A DNA stretch of 64,000 nucleotides from Pseudomonas sp. ok272 (GCF_900109995.1 NZ_FOCB01000004.1:1-64000), one strand, 5' to 3'; positions 9,475-18,287 are shown, counted from the stretch's first letter. The notes: generated from the sequence alone by a model not told the origin. Program-made: numbers and translations.

Positions 9475-10257
9475 TCAGCCCATGGGGTCTTTTGCCTGGG
9501 CGAACTGCGACGGTGCAATCCCCAGCTCACGGCGGAACATGTCGCTGAAGCTGCTCGGCGAATACCCCAGCTCGCGGGCGATGGTGCTGACGGGGACTCC
9601 CTGGATCAGTTCGGCGGCGGCCACGGCCAACTGTACCTGGCGACGCCACTGCGCAAAGCCCATGCCCACGTCCTCCTTGAACAGGCGCGCGAGGGTGCGC
9701 ACGCTGGCGCCGGCCTGTTCGGCGTGCTGCTCGAACGGGATGTCCAGTGATGGCGCGACCATCACCGCCTGGCACACATGCACCAAGCGCCGCTCAGTGG
9801 TGCCCGGCATGGGGATTTTCAACAGCGAACGCTTGGCTCGCTTGAGTTCCAGCAAGGCCAGGCCCACCAGCGCGTTGTAATACTCGGCAGGCTCCTGGTC
9901 GCCCTGCTCCACCAGCCCCAGGATCAGCTCACGCAACAGGCCACCGACCTCGATCACCTGGACATTGGGGTCCAGCGTCGCGGCCAACGCCGGGCGCAAG
10001 TAGATGTTGCGCATTTGCAGGTCCGAGACCACCCGAATGCCATGCGCCACCCCCGGTGGCAACCAGACCGCCCGTTGCGGCGGCACCACCAGGGCTTCGC
10101 CGGGCGTCTCGACCCACATCACCCCGCTCATCGCATACAGCAACTGCCCCCAAACGTGTTCATGGGGCTCGATGTACAAGCCACGCGGATAGGTGCGCGC
10201 CAGCGGTTGCACCGGGATGTCGGTGTCGCTCAGGTCAGGGGGAACGGCAAGGGCCAT
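9475..10257 (-). CDS. AraC-family regulator with N-terminal cupin (NimR-like)
   Basis: A 260-residue regulator with an N-terminal AraC-type cupin (EPHEHVWGQLLYAMSGVM, then PPQRAVWLPPGVAHGI) and two C-terminal helix-turn-helix motifs (SVRTLARLFKEDVGMGFAQW and ARELGYSPSSFSDMFRRE). This arrangement is that of the NimR/YeaM type, where the target is often an adjacent exporter. Here the neighbours are an oxidoreductase gene downstream and a metallothionein gene upstream, neither an obvious partner. Ligand unknown. Confidence 0.85.
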   Translation of the reverse strand: MALAVPPDLSDTDIPVQPLARTYPRGLYIEPHEHVWGQLLYAMSGVMWVETPGEALVVPPQRAVWLPPGVAHGIRVVSDLQMRNIYLRPALAATLDPNVQVIEVGGLLRELILGLVEQGDQEPAEYYNALVGLALLELKRAKRSLLKIPMPGTTERRLVHVCQAVMVAPSLDIPFEQHAEQAGASVRTLARLFKEDVGMGFAQWRRQVQLAVAAAELIQGVPVSTIARELGYSPSSFSDMFRRELGIAPSQFAQAKDPMG

Positions 10258-10372
10258 GGGCGAGGGTCATGTGTGGGGGGGCCTCATGGTATCGGGGCGT
10301 AGCGCGAACTGCCAACGGCTCGGGGCACGTGCGGAACGTGGACGCCAGGGCGCCACGCTCCGGGCATGTTGG

Positions 10373-10540
10373 TCAGGCATGCGCCCCCTTGGCGCACTTG
10401 CAGTCCGCCGAGGTGCAGGCTTCGCCGTGTTCGTGATGCTTGGCGCAACCCTCGCAGCAGTAGTGCTTGCCGTGACGGACAATCGAGTGCTCGCCCAGCT
10501 TGCAGTTGCAGTTGGGGCAGGCGCAGGTCGTTGCTTTCAT
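10373..10540 (-). CDS. Bacterial metallothionein (BmtA type)
   Basis: A 55-residue Cys/His-rich protein binding Zn(II), Cd(II) or Cu(I) in a thiolate cluster. Ten Cys (residues 6, 8, 11, 13, 28, 29, 32, 42, 47, 49) and several His follow the pattern CxCxxCxC ... YCCxxC ... CxxxxCxC of bacterial metallothioneins, as in known Pseudomonas examples. The C-terminal tail is short. The start is at 10540 (MKATTCACPN); the longer frame from 10579 adds a non-conserved extension. It is monocistronic. The upstream region contains no obvious SmtB-type operator that I could recognise. Confidence 0.9.
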   Translation of the reverse strand: MKATTCACPNCNCKLGEHSIVRHGKHYCCEGCAKHHEHGEACTSADCKCAKGAHA

Positions 10541-10947
10541 CGGTTTGACTCCGTAAGTGAGGTCGTCCAGGTGCGACACCCATGCCGCACCTCAAGCAGT
10601 GACCGCGCCAGCGAACCTTCGCATGCACCACCCTGACTACGGCCCTCGCTCAAGGAAAGAGGTTAGACGATCCCGGACACCTCGCCCGGGCCGCTGCACA
10701 ATCAACCAGGCATACGCGGTGCGGATCACCCAAGGCTCGGCCCCGCGGACCTAATGCTGTTCACTTATTTAAGGTCATCTCGACATGCAAACAGCCCGTG
10801 GCGAGCAAGCTCGCTCGCCACAGGTGCTCTTCGACGGTGGGATGACCTCACGTCGTCCTCGGTGACCCGAACCTGAAATCGCGCTGGAGTGAGCACCTCG
10901 GCCCATGGGATGATCGCCGCCACCGCGCGATTACCCCGGAGATGTGC
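10541..10947. other. Intergenic region with one REP element
   Basis: About 400 bases between the metallothionein and a secreted-protein gene. Besides the REP palindrome at 10798-10821 I see no convincing gene; the short frames here lack ribosome sites and family resemblance. Confidence 0.4.
10798..10821. repeat. REP palindrome
   Basis: GTGGCGAGC and GCTCGCCAC form perfect 9-bp arms around a 6-base centre, the Pseudomonas REP core. Confidence 0.75.
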
Positions 10948-11541
10948 ATGTCGTTGCTCAAGAACAATCTGTTCAGTAAGAAAGCCGCTGTCCTGCTGCT
11001 GACCGCGCTCACTGCGTTTTCCACCGTCAACGTGAATGCCGCCAGCCAACCGGCGACCAAGACTGCACCGGCACAGAAAGTTTCCGTACTGGGCGGTAAA
11101 TTCTCCTTCGCCCTGCCCGCCGGTTTCGTCGCCAACACCCTGCCGGGCGGCGACGCAGCCAATGGCACCTCCGGTGCTACGGGCACCATGTACGTCAATC
11201 CGCAAAGCAAAACGGTGCTGATCATCGCCGAAAACACCCTGCCCGACGGCCAGAAGGTCAAGGACAACGACCCGGCGTTCCTCGACACCTCGCTGTCCGG
11301 CTTTGTCACCCAGCAGCGCGCGGCCCTTCCCGACTTCAACAAGCAAAGCGAGAAAAGCCTGACGGTCAAGGGACTCGGCCTGCGCCAGATCGACAGCACC
11401 GCGACCCAGGGCGGCGGTCCGACCCTCAATACCAGCCTGCTGGCCGGTTCCGGCAGCCGCATGATGCTGATCCAGGTGATTTCCCGCATCGAAGACAGCA
11501 AAGGCCATGCGGCGCTGCTCAAGCAGATCCTGGGCCAGTAA
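10948..11541 (+). CDS. Exported protein of unknown function
   Basis: A 197-residue protein with a clear Sec signal peptide (MSLLKNNLFSKKAAVLLLTA, cleavage probably after VNA near 32). The mature part is rich in Ser/Thr/Gly, with KFSFALPAGFVANTLPG near its start, resembling small periplasmic proteins of the DcrB-like type, but I do not recognise the family. The ATG at 10948 has GGAG at 10938-10941 with 6-base spacing, better than the ATG at 10942. A strong hairpin follows at 11548. Confidence 0.7.
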   Translation: MSLLKNNLFSKKAAVLLLTALTAFSTVNVNAASQPATKTAPAQKVSVLGGKFSFALPAGFVANTLPGGDAANGTSGATGTMYVNPQSKTVLIIAENTLPDGQKVKDNDPAFLDTSLSGFVTQQRAALPDFNKQSEKSLTVKGLGLRQIDSTATQGGGPTLNTSLLAGSGSRMMLIQVISRIEDSKGHAALLKQILGQ

Positions 11542-11547
11542 CAGGCC

Positions 11548-11590
11548 GGCGCCCGGGCCGAGGGTGAGACTTCACCACGGCCCGGGCGCC
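11548..11590 (+). terminator. Hairpin downstream of exported-protein gene
   Basis: A 13-bp perfect inverted repeat (GGCGCCCGGGCCG / CGGCCCGGGCGCC, loop 17 bases) starts 6 bases after the stop codon. There is no T tract, so termination is plausible but not certain; it may protect the mRNA 3' end. Confidence 0.5.
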
Positions 11591-11634
11591 AACCTCGGTG
11601 ATCAACCGCGCGCGGCGGTCCATCGATCACCCGT

Positions 11635-12747
11635 TCAGTCGTTGGTCAGCTTGCCCGCCCGGATCACTTCTCTCCCGGCGACTTTGGCTTGCCAGATCCC
11701 AGGCTCGGTGTACCGGCTGCGATCCAGGGCAAACAGCACGCCGCTGGTCCCGGCACGCACCACCGTCACCCGGTCGGTCAACGGATTCACCACTTCAAAC
11801 AGCGCGTCCCCCCGCTCGACCCATTCGCCGACCTCACGCAGGAAACTCACCACCCCGTGATGGGGCGCAAACAGGTACTCGGTGCCCGCGAACGGCATCC
11901 CCTCACAGCATTCATCCGGCGCGGCCGGCCAGTGCCCGTCGATAAAGCCCTGCTCGGCGAGAAAGCCCAGAATCGCCTCGCAATTGGCCCGGGCCTGATC
12001 CACCCGCGTGTCGCCCATGCAGCCCAGTTCCAGGGTGGTTGCGCGGTTGGCCGGTGGAATCGCGGCGTGCGGGAACCGTTGGGCCAGGCGCAGCCAGGGC
12101 GATGAGCAGGACTCATCGAACGAACTGCCGCCGGAGTCCTCACACAACAACGCCACGCCCGCCTTCAGCCGCGCGGCCAACGACTGCCATTGCGGCCAGT
12201 GCTGCGGCAGCGCATACAGGTGGATCGAGGCCTCGAAATCACAGTGCAGGTCCAGCGTGAAGTCGGCCTCGCACGCATGCCGCAGCAACAGGCGGTGCAT
12301 GGCTTGCAACTGGGACGTCGGCGCCGGCAGTTGGTCGAGCACCTGGCCCATGGCCTGGCGAATCAACGCCACGTTGGCCTCGGCATCGCTGCCCAGGCGC
12401 TCGCCTATCAACTCAGCCACCGGCGCGCTGAGTTCATGGAACGCGCGATTGAAGTTCTTGCCGCTGCCCAGCTCGAAACGCCCCATGTGCGCACTTTGCA
12501 GGTGTTGGTCCAGGCCAATCGGGTTGGCCACCGGCACCAGTTCGATCACCCCCTTGAGCTGGCCCTGGGCTTCGAGTTCGCCGAGGCGTTGCTTCAGTTC
12601 CCAGGCGGTGCGCATGCCCGGCAGCTCATCGGCGTGCAGGCTGGCCTGGATGTAGACCTTGCGCGAGCCTTGGCCAAAGCGAAACACACTCAGCGTGCGC
12701 TCGGTGCCCAGGTGACTCCAGGGCAGTGTGTGGTCGATGCGTTGCAT
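11635..12747 (-). CDS. Succinylglutamate desuccinylase / aspartoacylase family hydrolase
   Basis: A 370-residue zinc-dependent deacylase-like protein (M14-related AstE/AspA family). The zinc motif HADELPG (HxxE type) lies near residue 37 and a later HCDFEASIH-type segment supplies the second His. The C-terminal about 90 residues (GTEYLFAPHHGVVSF, then a beta-rich barrel-like domain) are the usual lid of this family. The start at 12747 (MQRIDHTLPWSHL) follows CAGGAG closely. No arginine succinyltransferase genes are adjacent, so it is not the AstE of that pathway. Substrate unknown. Confidence 0.8.
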   Translation of the reverse strand: MQRIDHTLPWSHLGTERTLSVFRFGQGSRKVYIQASLHADELPGMRTAWELKQRLGELEAQGQLKGVIELVPVANPIGLDQHLQSAHMGRFELGSGKNFNRAFHELSAPVAELIGERLGSDAEANVALIRQAMGQVLDQLPAPTSQLQAMHRLLLRHACEADFTLDLHCDFEASIHLYALPQHWPQWQSLAARLKAGVALLCEDSGGSSFDESCSSPWLRLAQRFPHAAIPPANRATTLELGCMGDTRVDQARANCEAILGFLAEQGFIDGHWPAAPDECCEGMPFAGTEYLFAPHHGVVSFLREVGEWVERGDALFEVVNPLTDRVTVVRAGTSGVLFALDRSRYTEPGIWQAKVAGREVIRAGKLTND

Positions 12748-12778
12748 GGGCTGACTCCTGAGGAATACGACGATGAAA

Positions 12779-12816
12779 CCGCCTGTGGGAACGAGCAGGG
12801 TCGTTCCCACAGGCGG
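12779..12816. repeat. REP palindrome
   Basis: Perfect 16-bp arms (12779-12794 and 12801-12816) with core CTGTGGGAACGA. It lies just upstream of the hydrolase gene and after the terminator of the binding-protein gene. Confidence 0.75.
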
Positions 12817-12844
12817 TGTCTCGTATCAATTGAAGCGCATAAAA

Positions 12845-12873
12845 AAGTGGCCACCGCGTCAACGGGGCCACTT
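12845..12873 (-). terminator. Terminator of the ABC binding-protein gene
   Basis: Read on the minus strand, AAGTGGCC and GGCCACTT form a stem followed directly by a T run, 14 bases after the stop codon of the gene at 12887. Confidence 0.8.
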
Positions 12874-12886
12874 CTTTTACGGCGTA

Positions 12887-13666
12887 TTAATGGCCGTAGA
12901 CGTCAAAGTCGAAGTACTTGTCCTGCACTTGCTTGTAGATGCCGTTGGCGCGGATCTCGTTGATCGCGGTGTTGAACTTGTCCGCCAGGGCCTGATCGCC
13001 CTTGCGCACGGCAATACCGGCACCACCGCCGAAGTACTTGGCGTCTTCATAGGTCGGGCCGACGAACGCGAAGCCTTTGCCGGCATCGGTCTTGAGGAAG
13101 CCGTCGCTGAGGGTGACCGAGTCGGCCAACATCGCGTCGAGGCGGCCGGAGACCATGTCCAGGTTGGCCTCTTGCTGCGAACCGTAGCGCACCAGCTCGA
13201 CACCGGCTGGCACCAGCACTTCAGTGGCGAATCGGTCGTGGGTACTGGCACGCAGTACACCGACTTTCTTGCCCTTGAGCTCGGTCAGCGGGTCTTTGAC
13301 CGCCGAGTCCGCCTTCATCACGAAGCCCGCAGGGGTGTGGTAGTACTTGATGGTGAAGTCGACGTTCTTCTTGCGGTCGTCGGTGATGGTCATGGACGAC
13401 AGGATCGCGTCGATTTTCTTGACCTTGAGCGCCGGGATCAGGCCATCGAACTCTTGCTCGACCCACGTACACTTGACCTTCATCTGCTGGCACAGCGCAT
13501 CGCCGATGTCCACGTCAAAACCGCTGAGCTTGCCTTCTGGCGTCTTGAACGAAAACGGCGGGTAGCCGGCTTCGATACCGATGCGGATAGGCTTGGCGTC
13601 TTCGGCCACGGCCGAAAGGGACAATACGGACAGTGCCAGGGCACCGAACATCACTCGCTTCTTCAT
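12887..13666 (-). CDS. Periplasmic basic-amino-acid binding protein (ABC transporter)
   Basis: A 259-residue solute-binding protein of the HisJ/ArgT/AotJ family. It has a signal peptide (residues 1-22, ending SAVA), then the family motifs GYPPFSFKTPEGKLSGFDVD and ILSSMTITDDRKK that form the amino-acid carboxylate and amine pocket, and the Asp/Ser segment DAMLADSVTL. It delivers Lys/Arg/ornithine/His-type ligands to an inner-membrane permease; no permease or ATPase gene is adjacent here, so it is an orphan receptor. Exact ligand not resolved. Confidence 0.85.
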   Translation of the reverse strand: MKKRVMFGALALSVLSLSAVAEDAKPIRIGIEAGYPPFSFKTPEGKLSGFDVDIGDALCQQMKVKCTWVEQEFDGLIPALKVKKIDAILSSMTITDDRKKNVDFTIKYYHTPAGFVMKADSAVKDPLTELKGKKVGVLRASTHDRFATEVLVPAGVELVRYGSQQEANLDMVSGRLDAMLADSVTLSDGFLKTDAGKGFAFVGPTYEDAKYFGGGAGIAVRKGDQALADKFNTAINEIRANGIYKQVQDKYFDFDVYGH

Positions 13667-13803
13667 TTATAACTCCTGTGTGCGGAGACTCTTATTGGCA
13701 GCATTCGACGGTCGGCTTTTGGCCAGGTTTTGTCGAAGTGGCCAGCAGTCTAGAGCCGCGCACAGGATGCTAATTATGCTTATGCGACAAATAGTTACAT
13801 CGA

Positions 13804-14187
13804 TTAGCAATCACAGCCAATGGCACTGCTGGTCGATTCCTCGACGGCACAGCTCAACTCAAACCCTTCATCCAGCCAACCCGTGACCCCGCCGAGCATT
13901 TCCTTGACCGGATACCCCAACGCCGCCAGCTTCACCGCGGCCTTGGTCGCACCATTGCAGTGGGGACCGGCGCAGTACACCACGAACAGCGTGGTGTTCG
14001 GGTAGGCCTGCAGCCATTCGGCGCTGATCAGCCGCCCGGGGATGTTGATCGCTCCCGGCACGTGGCCACGTTCATAGGTCTTTGGACCACGGACATCCAC
14101 CAGGACAAAATCCACCTCGCCACTCGCCTGGCTGCTGAACACGTCAGAACAGTCGGTTTCAAAGGTCAGGCGATTGCTGAAGTGCAT
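13804..14187 (-). CDS. Rhodanese-like domain protein
   Basis: A 127-residue single-domain rhodanese. DVRGPKTYERGHVPGAINIPG is the CH2A region and VVYCAGPHCNGATKAA the active-site loop, with Cys72 as sulfur acceptor. The second half is complete. The start codon lies immediately beside a truncated AraC-type gene on the opposite strand, and no ribosome binding site precedes it, so the original promoter may have been lost in a deletion. Sulfur donor and acceptor unknown. Confidence 0.8.
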   Translation of the reverse strand: MHFSNRLTFETDCSDVFSSQASGEVDFVLVDVRGPKTYERGHVPGAINIPGRLISAEWLQAYPNTTLFVVYCAGPHCNGATKAAVKLAALGYPVKEMLGGVTGWLDEGFELSCAVEESTSSAIGCDC

Positions 14188-14189
14188 CA

Positions 14190-14384
14190 GGGCAACCGCC
14201 GCGGGCCCGAGAGTTGCTGGAAAGCACTGGCCACACCCACGACGCCATCGCAGAGCAAGGTGGCTATCGCTCGGTGGAAAGTTTTCGCGTCGCGTTTCGC
14301 ACCGTGGTCGGGCTTTCCCCTTCGGCGTACCGCGAGCGGTTTGGTCGTGAGGCGAAGGCGTTGCTCCGTGATGGGCGCTTAAAT
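14190..14384 (+). pseudogene. 3' remnant of an AraC/GlxA-family regulator
   Basis: In the plus frame this stretch encodes the C-terminal helix-turn-helix of an AraC-type regulator (ARELLESTGHTHDAIAEQGG, then SFRVAFRTVVGLSPSAYRERFG). Nothing of the N-terminal ligand domain or first helix-turn-helix is present; upstream sequence runs straight into the divergent rhodanese gene. The frame continues without a stop through the terminator at 14386 to about 14441. A 5' deletion of the gene is the simplest explanation. Confidence 0.75.
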
Positions 14385-14385
14385 G

Positions 14386-14418
14386 AAAAACCCGCCAATA
14401 CAGGCCTGTATTGGCGGG
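14386..14418 (-). terminator. Terminator of the acyl-CoA dehydrogenase gene
   Basis: CCCGCCAATACAGG and CCTGTATTGGCGGG form a perfect 14-bp palindrome (14391-14418), followed on the minus strand by five T. It starts 20 bases after the stop of the gene at 14438. Confidence 0.85.
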
Positions 14419-14437
14419 TGGAAAACAGCGCCGGCGC

Positions 14438-15667
14438 TTAGTGACCGCTGCGCATCAGTTCCCGGGGCACGTACTTGCCGAGTTCGAACTTGCCGACGGC
14501 CGCACGGTGCACTTCGTCCGGACCATCGGCCAGGCGCAAGGTGCGTTGCATGGCGTACATGTAGGCCAGCGGGAAATCGTTGGAAACCCCGGCGCCGCCA
14601 TGGATCTGGATCGCCCGGTCGATCACTTTCAACGCCACGTTCGGCGCCACGACCTTGATCTGGGCAATTTCGCTCTTCGCCACTTTGTTCCCCACGGTGT
14701 CCATCATGTAGGCCGCCTTGAGGGTCAGCAGGCGCGCCATGTCGATCTCCATCCGCGAGTCGGCGATCTTGTCGATGTTGCCGCCCAGGCGGGCCAACGG
14801 CTTGCCGAACGCAGTGCGGCTGACCGAACGCTTGCACATCAACTCCAAGGCGCGCTCGGCCATGCCGATGGAGCGCATGCAGTGGTGAATCCGCCCAGGG
14901 CCAAGGCGGCCCTGGGCGATTTCGAAACCGCGTCCTTCACCCAGCAGTACGTTTTCGTACGGCACACGCACATTCTCGAACAGCACTTCGGCGTGACCGT
15001 GGGGCGCATCGTCATAGCCGAACACGGGCAGCGGGCGCAGGATCTTCACGCCAGGTGTGTCCACCGGCACCAGGATCATCGAGTGCTGGGCATGACGCGG
15101 TGCATCGGGATCACTCAGGCCCATGAACACCAGGATCTTGCAGCGCGGGTCACAGGCGCCGGAGGTCCACCACTTCTTGCCGTTGATCACCCACTCGTCG
15201 CCATCACGCACCGCGCGGGCGGCCATGTTGGTGGCGTCGGAGGATGCGACGTCCGGCTCGGTCATGGCGAACGCCGAACGGATCTCGCCGCGCAACAGCG
15301 GTTCGAGCCAGCGCGTCTTCTGCTCTTCATTGGCGTAGCGCACCAGCACTTCCATGTTGCCGGTGTCGGGAGCCGAGCAGTTGAACGGCTCCGGCCCCAG
15401 CAACGAACGGCCCATGATCTCCGCCAAAGGCGCGTACTCCAGGTTCGTCAGGCCGGCACCCATGTCGGACTCGGGTAAAAACAGGTTCCACAGGCCTTCG
15501 GCCTTGGCCTTGCTTTTGAGCTCTTCCATGATCGCCGTCGGCTGCCAGCGATCACCTTCGGCGACCTGGCGCTCGAACACCGCTTCGGCTGGGTAAACGT
15601 ACGCATCCATGAACGCAGTCACGCGCTCACGCAATTCCTGAACCTTGGGCGAATAAGCGAAATCCAT
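14438..15667 (-). CDS. Acyl-CoA dehydrogenase (ACAD10/11-like)
   Basis: A 409-residue FAD enzyme that introduces the alpha-beta double bond in acyl-CoA. It has the N-terminal helical domain, the FAD/substrate motif [16 protein letters not shown], the [13 protein letters not shown] strand, and the C-terminal helices with [19 protein letters not shown]. The length and the DVASSDATN variant fit the ACAD10/11-like branch, which includes enzymes for long or branched acyl-CoAs and 4-hydroxy acids. It is transcribed divergently from the LysR gene at 15831, the likely regulator. Confidence 0.85.
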   Translation of the reverse strand: MDFAYSPKVQELRERVTAFMDAYVYPAEAVFERQVAEGDRWQPTAIMEELKSKAKAEGLWNLFLPESDMGAGLTNLEYAPLAEIMGRSLLGPEPFNCSAPDTGNMEVLVRYANEEQKTRWLEPLLRGEIRSAFAMTEPDVASSDATNMAARAVRDGDEWVINGKKWWTSGACDPRCKILVFMGLSDPDAPRHAQHSMILVPVDTPGVKILRPLPVFGYDDAPHGHAEVLFENVRVPYENVLLGEGRGFEIAQGRLGPGRIHHCMRSIGMAERALELMCKRSVSRTAFGKPLARLGGNIDKIADSRMEIDMARLLTLKAAYMMDTVGNKVAKSEIAQIKVVAPNVALKVIDRAIQIHGGAGVSNDFPLAYMYAMQRTLRLADGPDEVHRAAVGKFELGKYVPRELMRSGH

Positions 15668-15830
15668 GGGCAGCTACCTTTTTTGACGAGGTGGTGGAGA
15701 CGTTGTTGAGGTCATGAATCGATGCTAGTTCAGGGCTGATAATTTACCTAGCCTATTCTCGGCGTGTATAAACATTCATCACCGATATATGATCGACGAA
15801 TCGCCCGCCCCATAATAAGAGACTCGCGCA

Positions 15831-16760
15831 ATGAATCTGAGCAAGGTCGACCTCAACCTGTTCATCGTCTTCGACGCTATCTACACCGAAGCCAACCTGA
15901 CGCGCGCCGGGCAGATCGTCGGCATTACCCAGCCGGCCGTTTCGAACGCCCTGGCGCGTCTGCGCGAGACCTTCAACGATCCGCTGTTCGTGCGTACCGC
16001 CCAGGGCATGGTGCCCACGCCCATGGCGCAGAACATCATCGGGCCGGTGCGCAACGCCCTGTCGCTGCTGCGGGTCTCGGTGCAGGAAAGCCGGATCTTC
16101 AACCCCTCGCAAGCGGCCAAGACCTACCGCATCAGCATGACCGACCTCACCGAAGCGGTGATTCTGCCGCCGCTGTTCCAGCGTCTGCGGCGCCTGGCGC
16201 CGACGGTGGTGATCGAGAGCTTCCTGTCCAAACGCCGGGAGACCACCAAGGAACTCGCCGCCGGGCGCCTGGACTTTGCCGTCGACGCGCCGCTCAACAC
16301 TGACCCGCAAGTGCGTCACGTCAAGTTGATGGAAGACCGCTACGTGTGCGCCATGCGCAAGGGCCATCCGCTGGCGGCCAAGGAAAAATTCACCCTGGAT
16401 GACTACCTGTCGCTGACCCACATTCACATTTCCAGCCGGCGCAACGGCTTGGGCCACGTCGACCTGGCCTTGGGCAAAATGGGCATCCAGCGCAAAATCG
16501 CCCTGCGCTCCCAGCACTACCTGATGGCGTCCCAGGTGCTGCACAAAACCGACATGGTGATGACCGTGCCGGAACGGTTTGCACGTCGCCATGACCTGCA
16601 CGCGTTCAACCTGCCGATCAATGACGTTCCTGCGGTTGAAACCCATCTTTATTGGCATGAAAGCACCGACCAGGACCCCGCCAATCGCTGGATGCGTGAA
16701 CAGATCATCGAGTTGTGCCAACAGGTGGCGGCACAAGAGAAGGCACTGGACAAGGGGTAA
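15831..16760 (+). CDS. LysR-family transcriptional regulator (NodD/PcpR-like)
   Basis: A 309-residue LysR regulator. The helix-turn-helix (residues about 18-60, LTRAGQIVGITQPAVSNALARLR) and DPLFVRTAQGMVPTPMA are typical of the NodD/PcpR-like branch. An effector-binding domain fills the remainder. It is divergent from the acyl-CoA dehydrogenase gene with a 163-base shared control region. It lies directly upstream of liuR, but is not a known Liu regulator. Inducer unknown, perhaps an acyl-CoA or fatty acid. Confidence 0.85.
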   Translation: MNLSKVDLNLFIVFDAIYTEANLTRAGQIVGITQPAVSNALARLRETFNDPLFVRTAQGMVPTPMAQNIIGPVRNALSLLRVSVQESRIFNPSQAAKTYRISMTDLTEAVILPPLFQRLRRLAPTVVIESFLSKRRETTKELAAGRLDFAVDAPLNTDPQVRHVKLMEDRYVCAMRKGHPLAAKEKFTLDDYLSLTHIHISSRRNGLGHVDLALGKMGIQRKIALRSQHYLMASQVLHKTDMVMTVPERFARRHDLHAFNLPINDVPAVETHLYWHESTDQDPANRWMREQIIELCQQVAAQEKALDKG

Positions 16761-16773
16761 TGCCCGGGCGAGC

Positions 16774-16789
16774 TTGACGTTTACGTCAA
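16774..16789. promoter_or_regulatory. LiuR-like operator upstream of liuR
   Basis: TTGACGTTTACGTCAA is palindromic except for the two central bases. It closely resembles the two sites in front of liuA and the reported LiuR motif type (TTTACGTnAACGTAAA-like). Position 44 bases before the liuR start suggests autoregulation; the TTGACG half may also be the -35 element. Confidence 0.7.
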
Positions 16790-16832
16790 CCAGACATTAG
16801 CTTAGCGCCAAGCCCCCTTTTCGAGCGCGCCC

Positions 16833-17231
16833 ATGAGCAGCCAGACCTACAGCATTTCCGACCTCGCCCGCGAGCTCGACATCACCACCCGCGCCATTCG
16901 CTTCTACGAGGAGCAAGGGCTGCTGAGCCCCGAACGGCGCGGCCAGGAACGCGTCTACTCGCCACGGGACAAGGTCAGCCTGAAGCTGATCCTGCGGGGC
17001 AAGCGCATCGGCTTTTCCCTGGCCGAATGCCGTGAATTGATCGAACTCTACGATCCCACCAGCGGTAACACCAAGCAGTTGCACAGCATGTTGGCGAAGA
17101 TCACCGAACGCCGCGAACAGCTTGAACAGCAACTGCTGGACATCGAGCAAATGAAACTGGAACTCGACACCGCAGAAGAACGTTGCGTGCAGGCGCTGGA
17201 GCAGACACTCAAGAGTCAGCAGGCGGTCTAA
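16833..17231 (+). CDS. liuR: MerR-family regulator of leucine/isovalerate catabolism
   Basis: A 132-residue MerR-type protein: winged helix-turn-helix (SISDLARELDITTRAIRFYE, EQGLLSPERR), then a long coiled-coil dimerisation helix (about 75-130). There is no metal-binding Cys motif, in line with LiuR, which represses the liu operon and responds to a leucine-derived acyl-CoA or acid. It starts the liu region here: liuE follows, and liuABCD lie further downstream behind the same operator type. Known family role; the operator match supports the name. Confidence 0.9.
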   Translation: MSSQTYSISDLARELDITTRAIRFYEEQGLLSPERRGQERVYSPRDKVSLKLILRGKRIGFSLAECRELIELYDPTSGNTKQLHSMLAKITERREQLEQQLLDIEQMKLELDTAEERCVQALEQTLKSQQAV

Positions 17232-17242
17232 CAGACAAAAGC

Positions 17243-17337
17243 CCTGTGGGAGCGAGCCCGCTCGCGAAAGCGCTGGCACCGTCAACCTCACTATTGACTG
17301 ACCTACCGCGTTCGCGAGCGGGCTCGCTCCCACAGGT
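17243..17337. repeat. REPIN (inverted REP pair)
   Basis: CCTGTGGGAGCGAGCCCGCT (from about 17243) and its reverse complement (ending about 17337) form a pair of inverted REPs separated by about 40 bases, the typical REPIN arrangement. It sits between liuR and liuE. Confidence 0.8.
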
Positions 17338-17376
17338 TCTTCACCACATTCAGACAACTACAACAGGTCAACGCCC

Positions 17377-18276
17377 ATGTCCCTCCCCACCCACGTACGC
17401 CTGATCGAAGTCGGCCCCCGCGACGGCCTGCAAAACGAAGCCCAGCCCATCAGCGTCGCGGACAAAGTGCAGTTGGTCGATGCCCTCAGCGCGGCCGGCC
17501 TTGGCTATATCGAAGTCGGTAGTTTTGTGTCCCCTAAATGGGTGCCGCAGATGGCCGGTTCCGGCGACGTGTTCGCGCAGATCCAGCGCAAGCCCGGGGT
17601 GACGTACGCCGCCCTCGCGCCCAACCTGCGTGGCTTCGAGGACGCCGTCGCGGCGGGCGTCAAGGAAGTGGCCGTGTTCGCCGCCGCATCCGAAGCGTTT
17701 TCTCAACGCAACATCAACTGCTCGATCAGCGAAAGCCTGGCGCGCTTCGTCCCCATCATGGACGCCGCCAAGCAACACGGTGTCAACGTGCGCGGCTATG
17801 TGTCCTGTGTGCTCGGCTGCCCTTACGAGGGAGCGGTGGCACCCGAACAGGTCGCGTTCGTGGCGCGTGAGCTGTACGCCATGGGCTGTTACGAAGTGTC
17901 CTTGGGCGACACCATCGGTGCCGGCACTGCCGGCGCGACACGCCGGATGTTCGAGGTGGTGGGCGCCGACGTCCCCCGGAACAAATTGGCCGGGCACTTC
18001 CATGACACCTACGGTCAGGCAATGGCCAATATCTACGCCAGCCTGCTGGAAGGGATCGAGGTGTTCGACAGCTCCATCGCCGGCCTGGGTGGCTGCCCCT
18101 ATGCCAAGGGCGCCAGCGGCAACGTGGCCACTGAAGACGTGCTGTACCTGCTCAATGGCCTGGGTATCGAGACCGGCATCGATATGGAGCAATTGCTGTT
18201 GGCCGGCGAACAAATCTGCACCGTATTGGGGCGGCCAACCGGCTCACGGGTCGCAAAGGCCCGCAGCGCAAAATGA
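17377..18276 (+). CDS. liuE: Hydroxymethylglutaryl-CoA lyase
   Basis: A 299-residue TIM-barrel lyase cleaving 3-hydroxy-3-methylglutaryl-CoA into acetoacetate and acetyl-CoA, the last step of leucine and isovalerate degradation. Motifs: VGPRDGLQNE at the start, the HFHDTYGQA metal-binding strand (His-x-His), GCPYEGA, and the late GLGGCPYAKGASGNVATED loop with the catalytic Cys. Also named mvaB. It is separated from the liuABCD operon by an sRNA gene and a divergent ligase gene, with a REPIN between it and liuR. Confidence 0.95.
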   Translation: MSLPTHVRLIEVGPRDGLQNEAQPISVADKVQLVDALSAAGLGYIEVGSFVSPKWVPQMAGSGDVFAQIQRKPGVTYAALAPNLRGFEDAVAAGVKEVAVFAAASEAFSQRNINCSISESLARFVPIMDAAKQHGVNVRGYVSCVLGCPYEGAVAPEQVAFVARELYAMGCYEVSLGDTIGAGTAGATRRMFEVVGADVPRNKLAGHFHDTYGQAMANIYASLLEGIEVFDSSIAGLGGCPYAKGASGNVATEDVLYLLNGLGIETGIDMEQLLLAGEQICTVLGRPTGSRVAKARSAK

Positions 18277-18287
18277 TGGGCCGGGGG

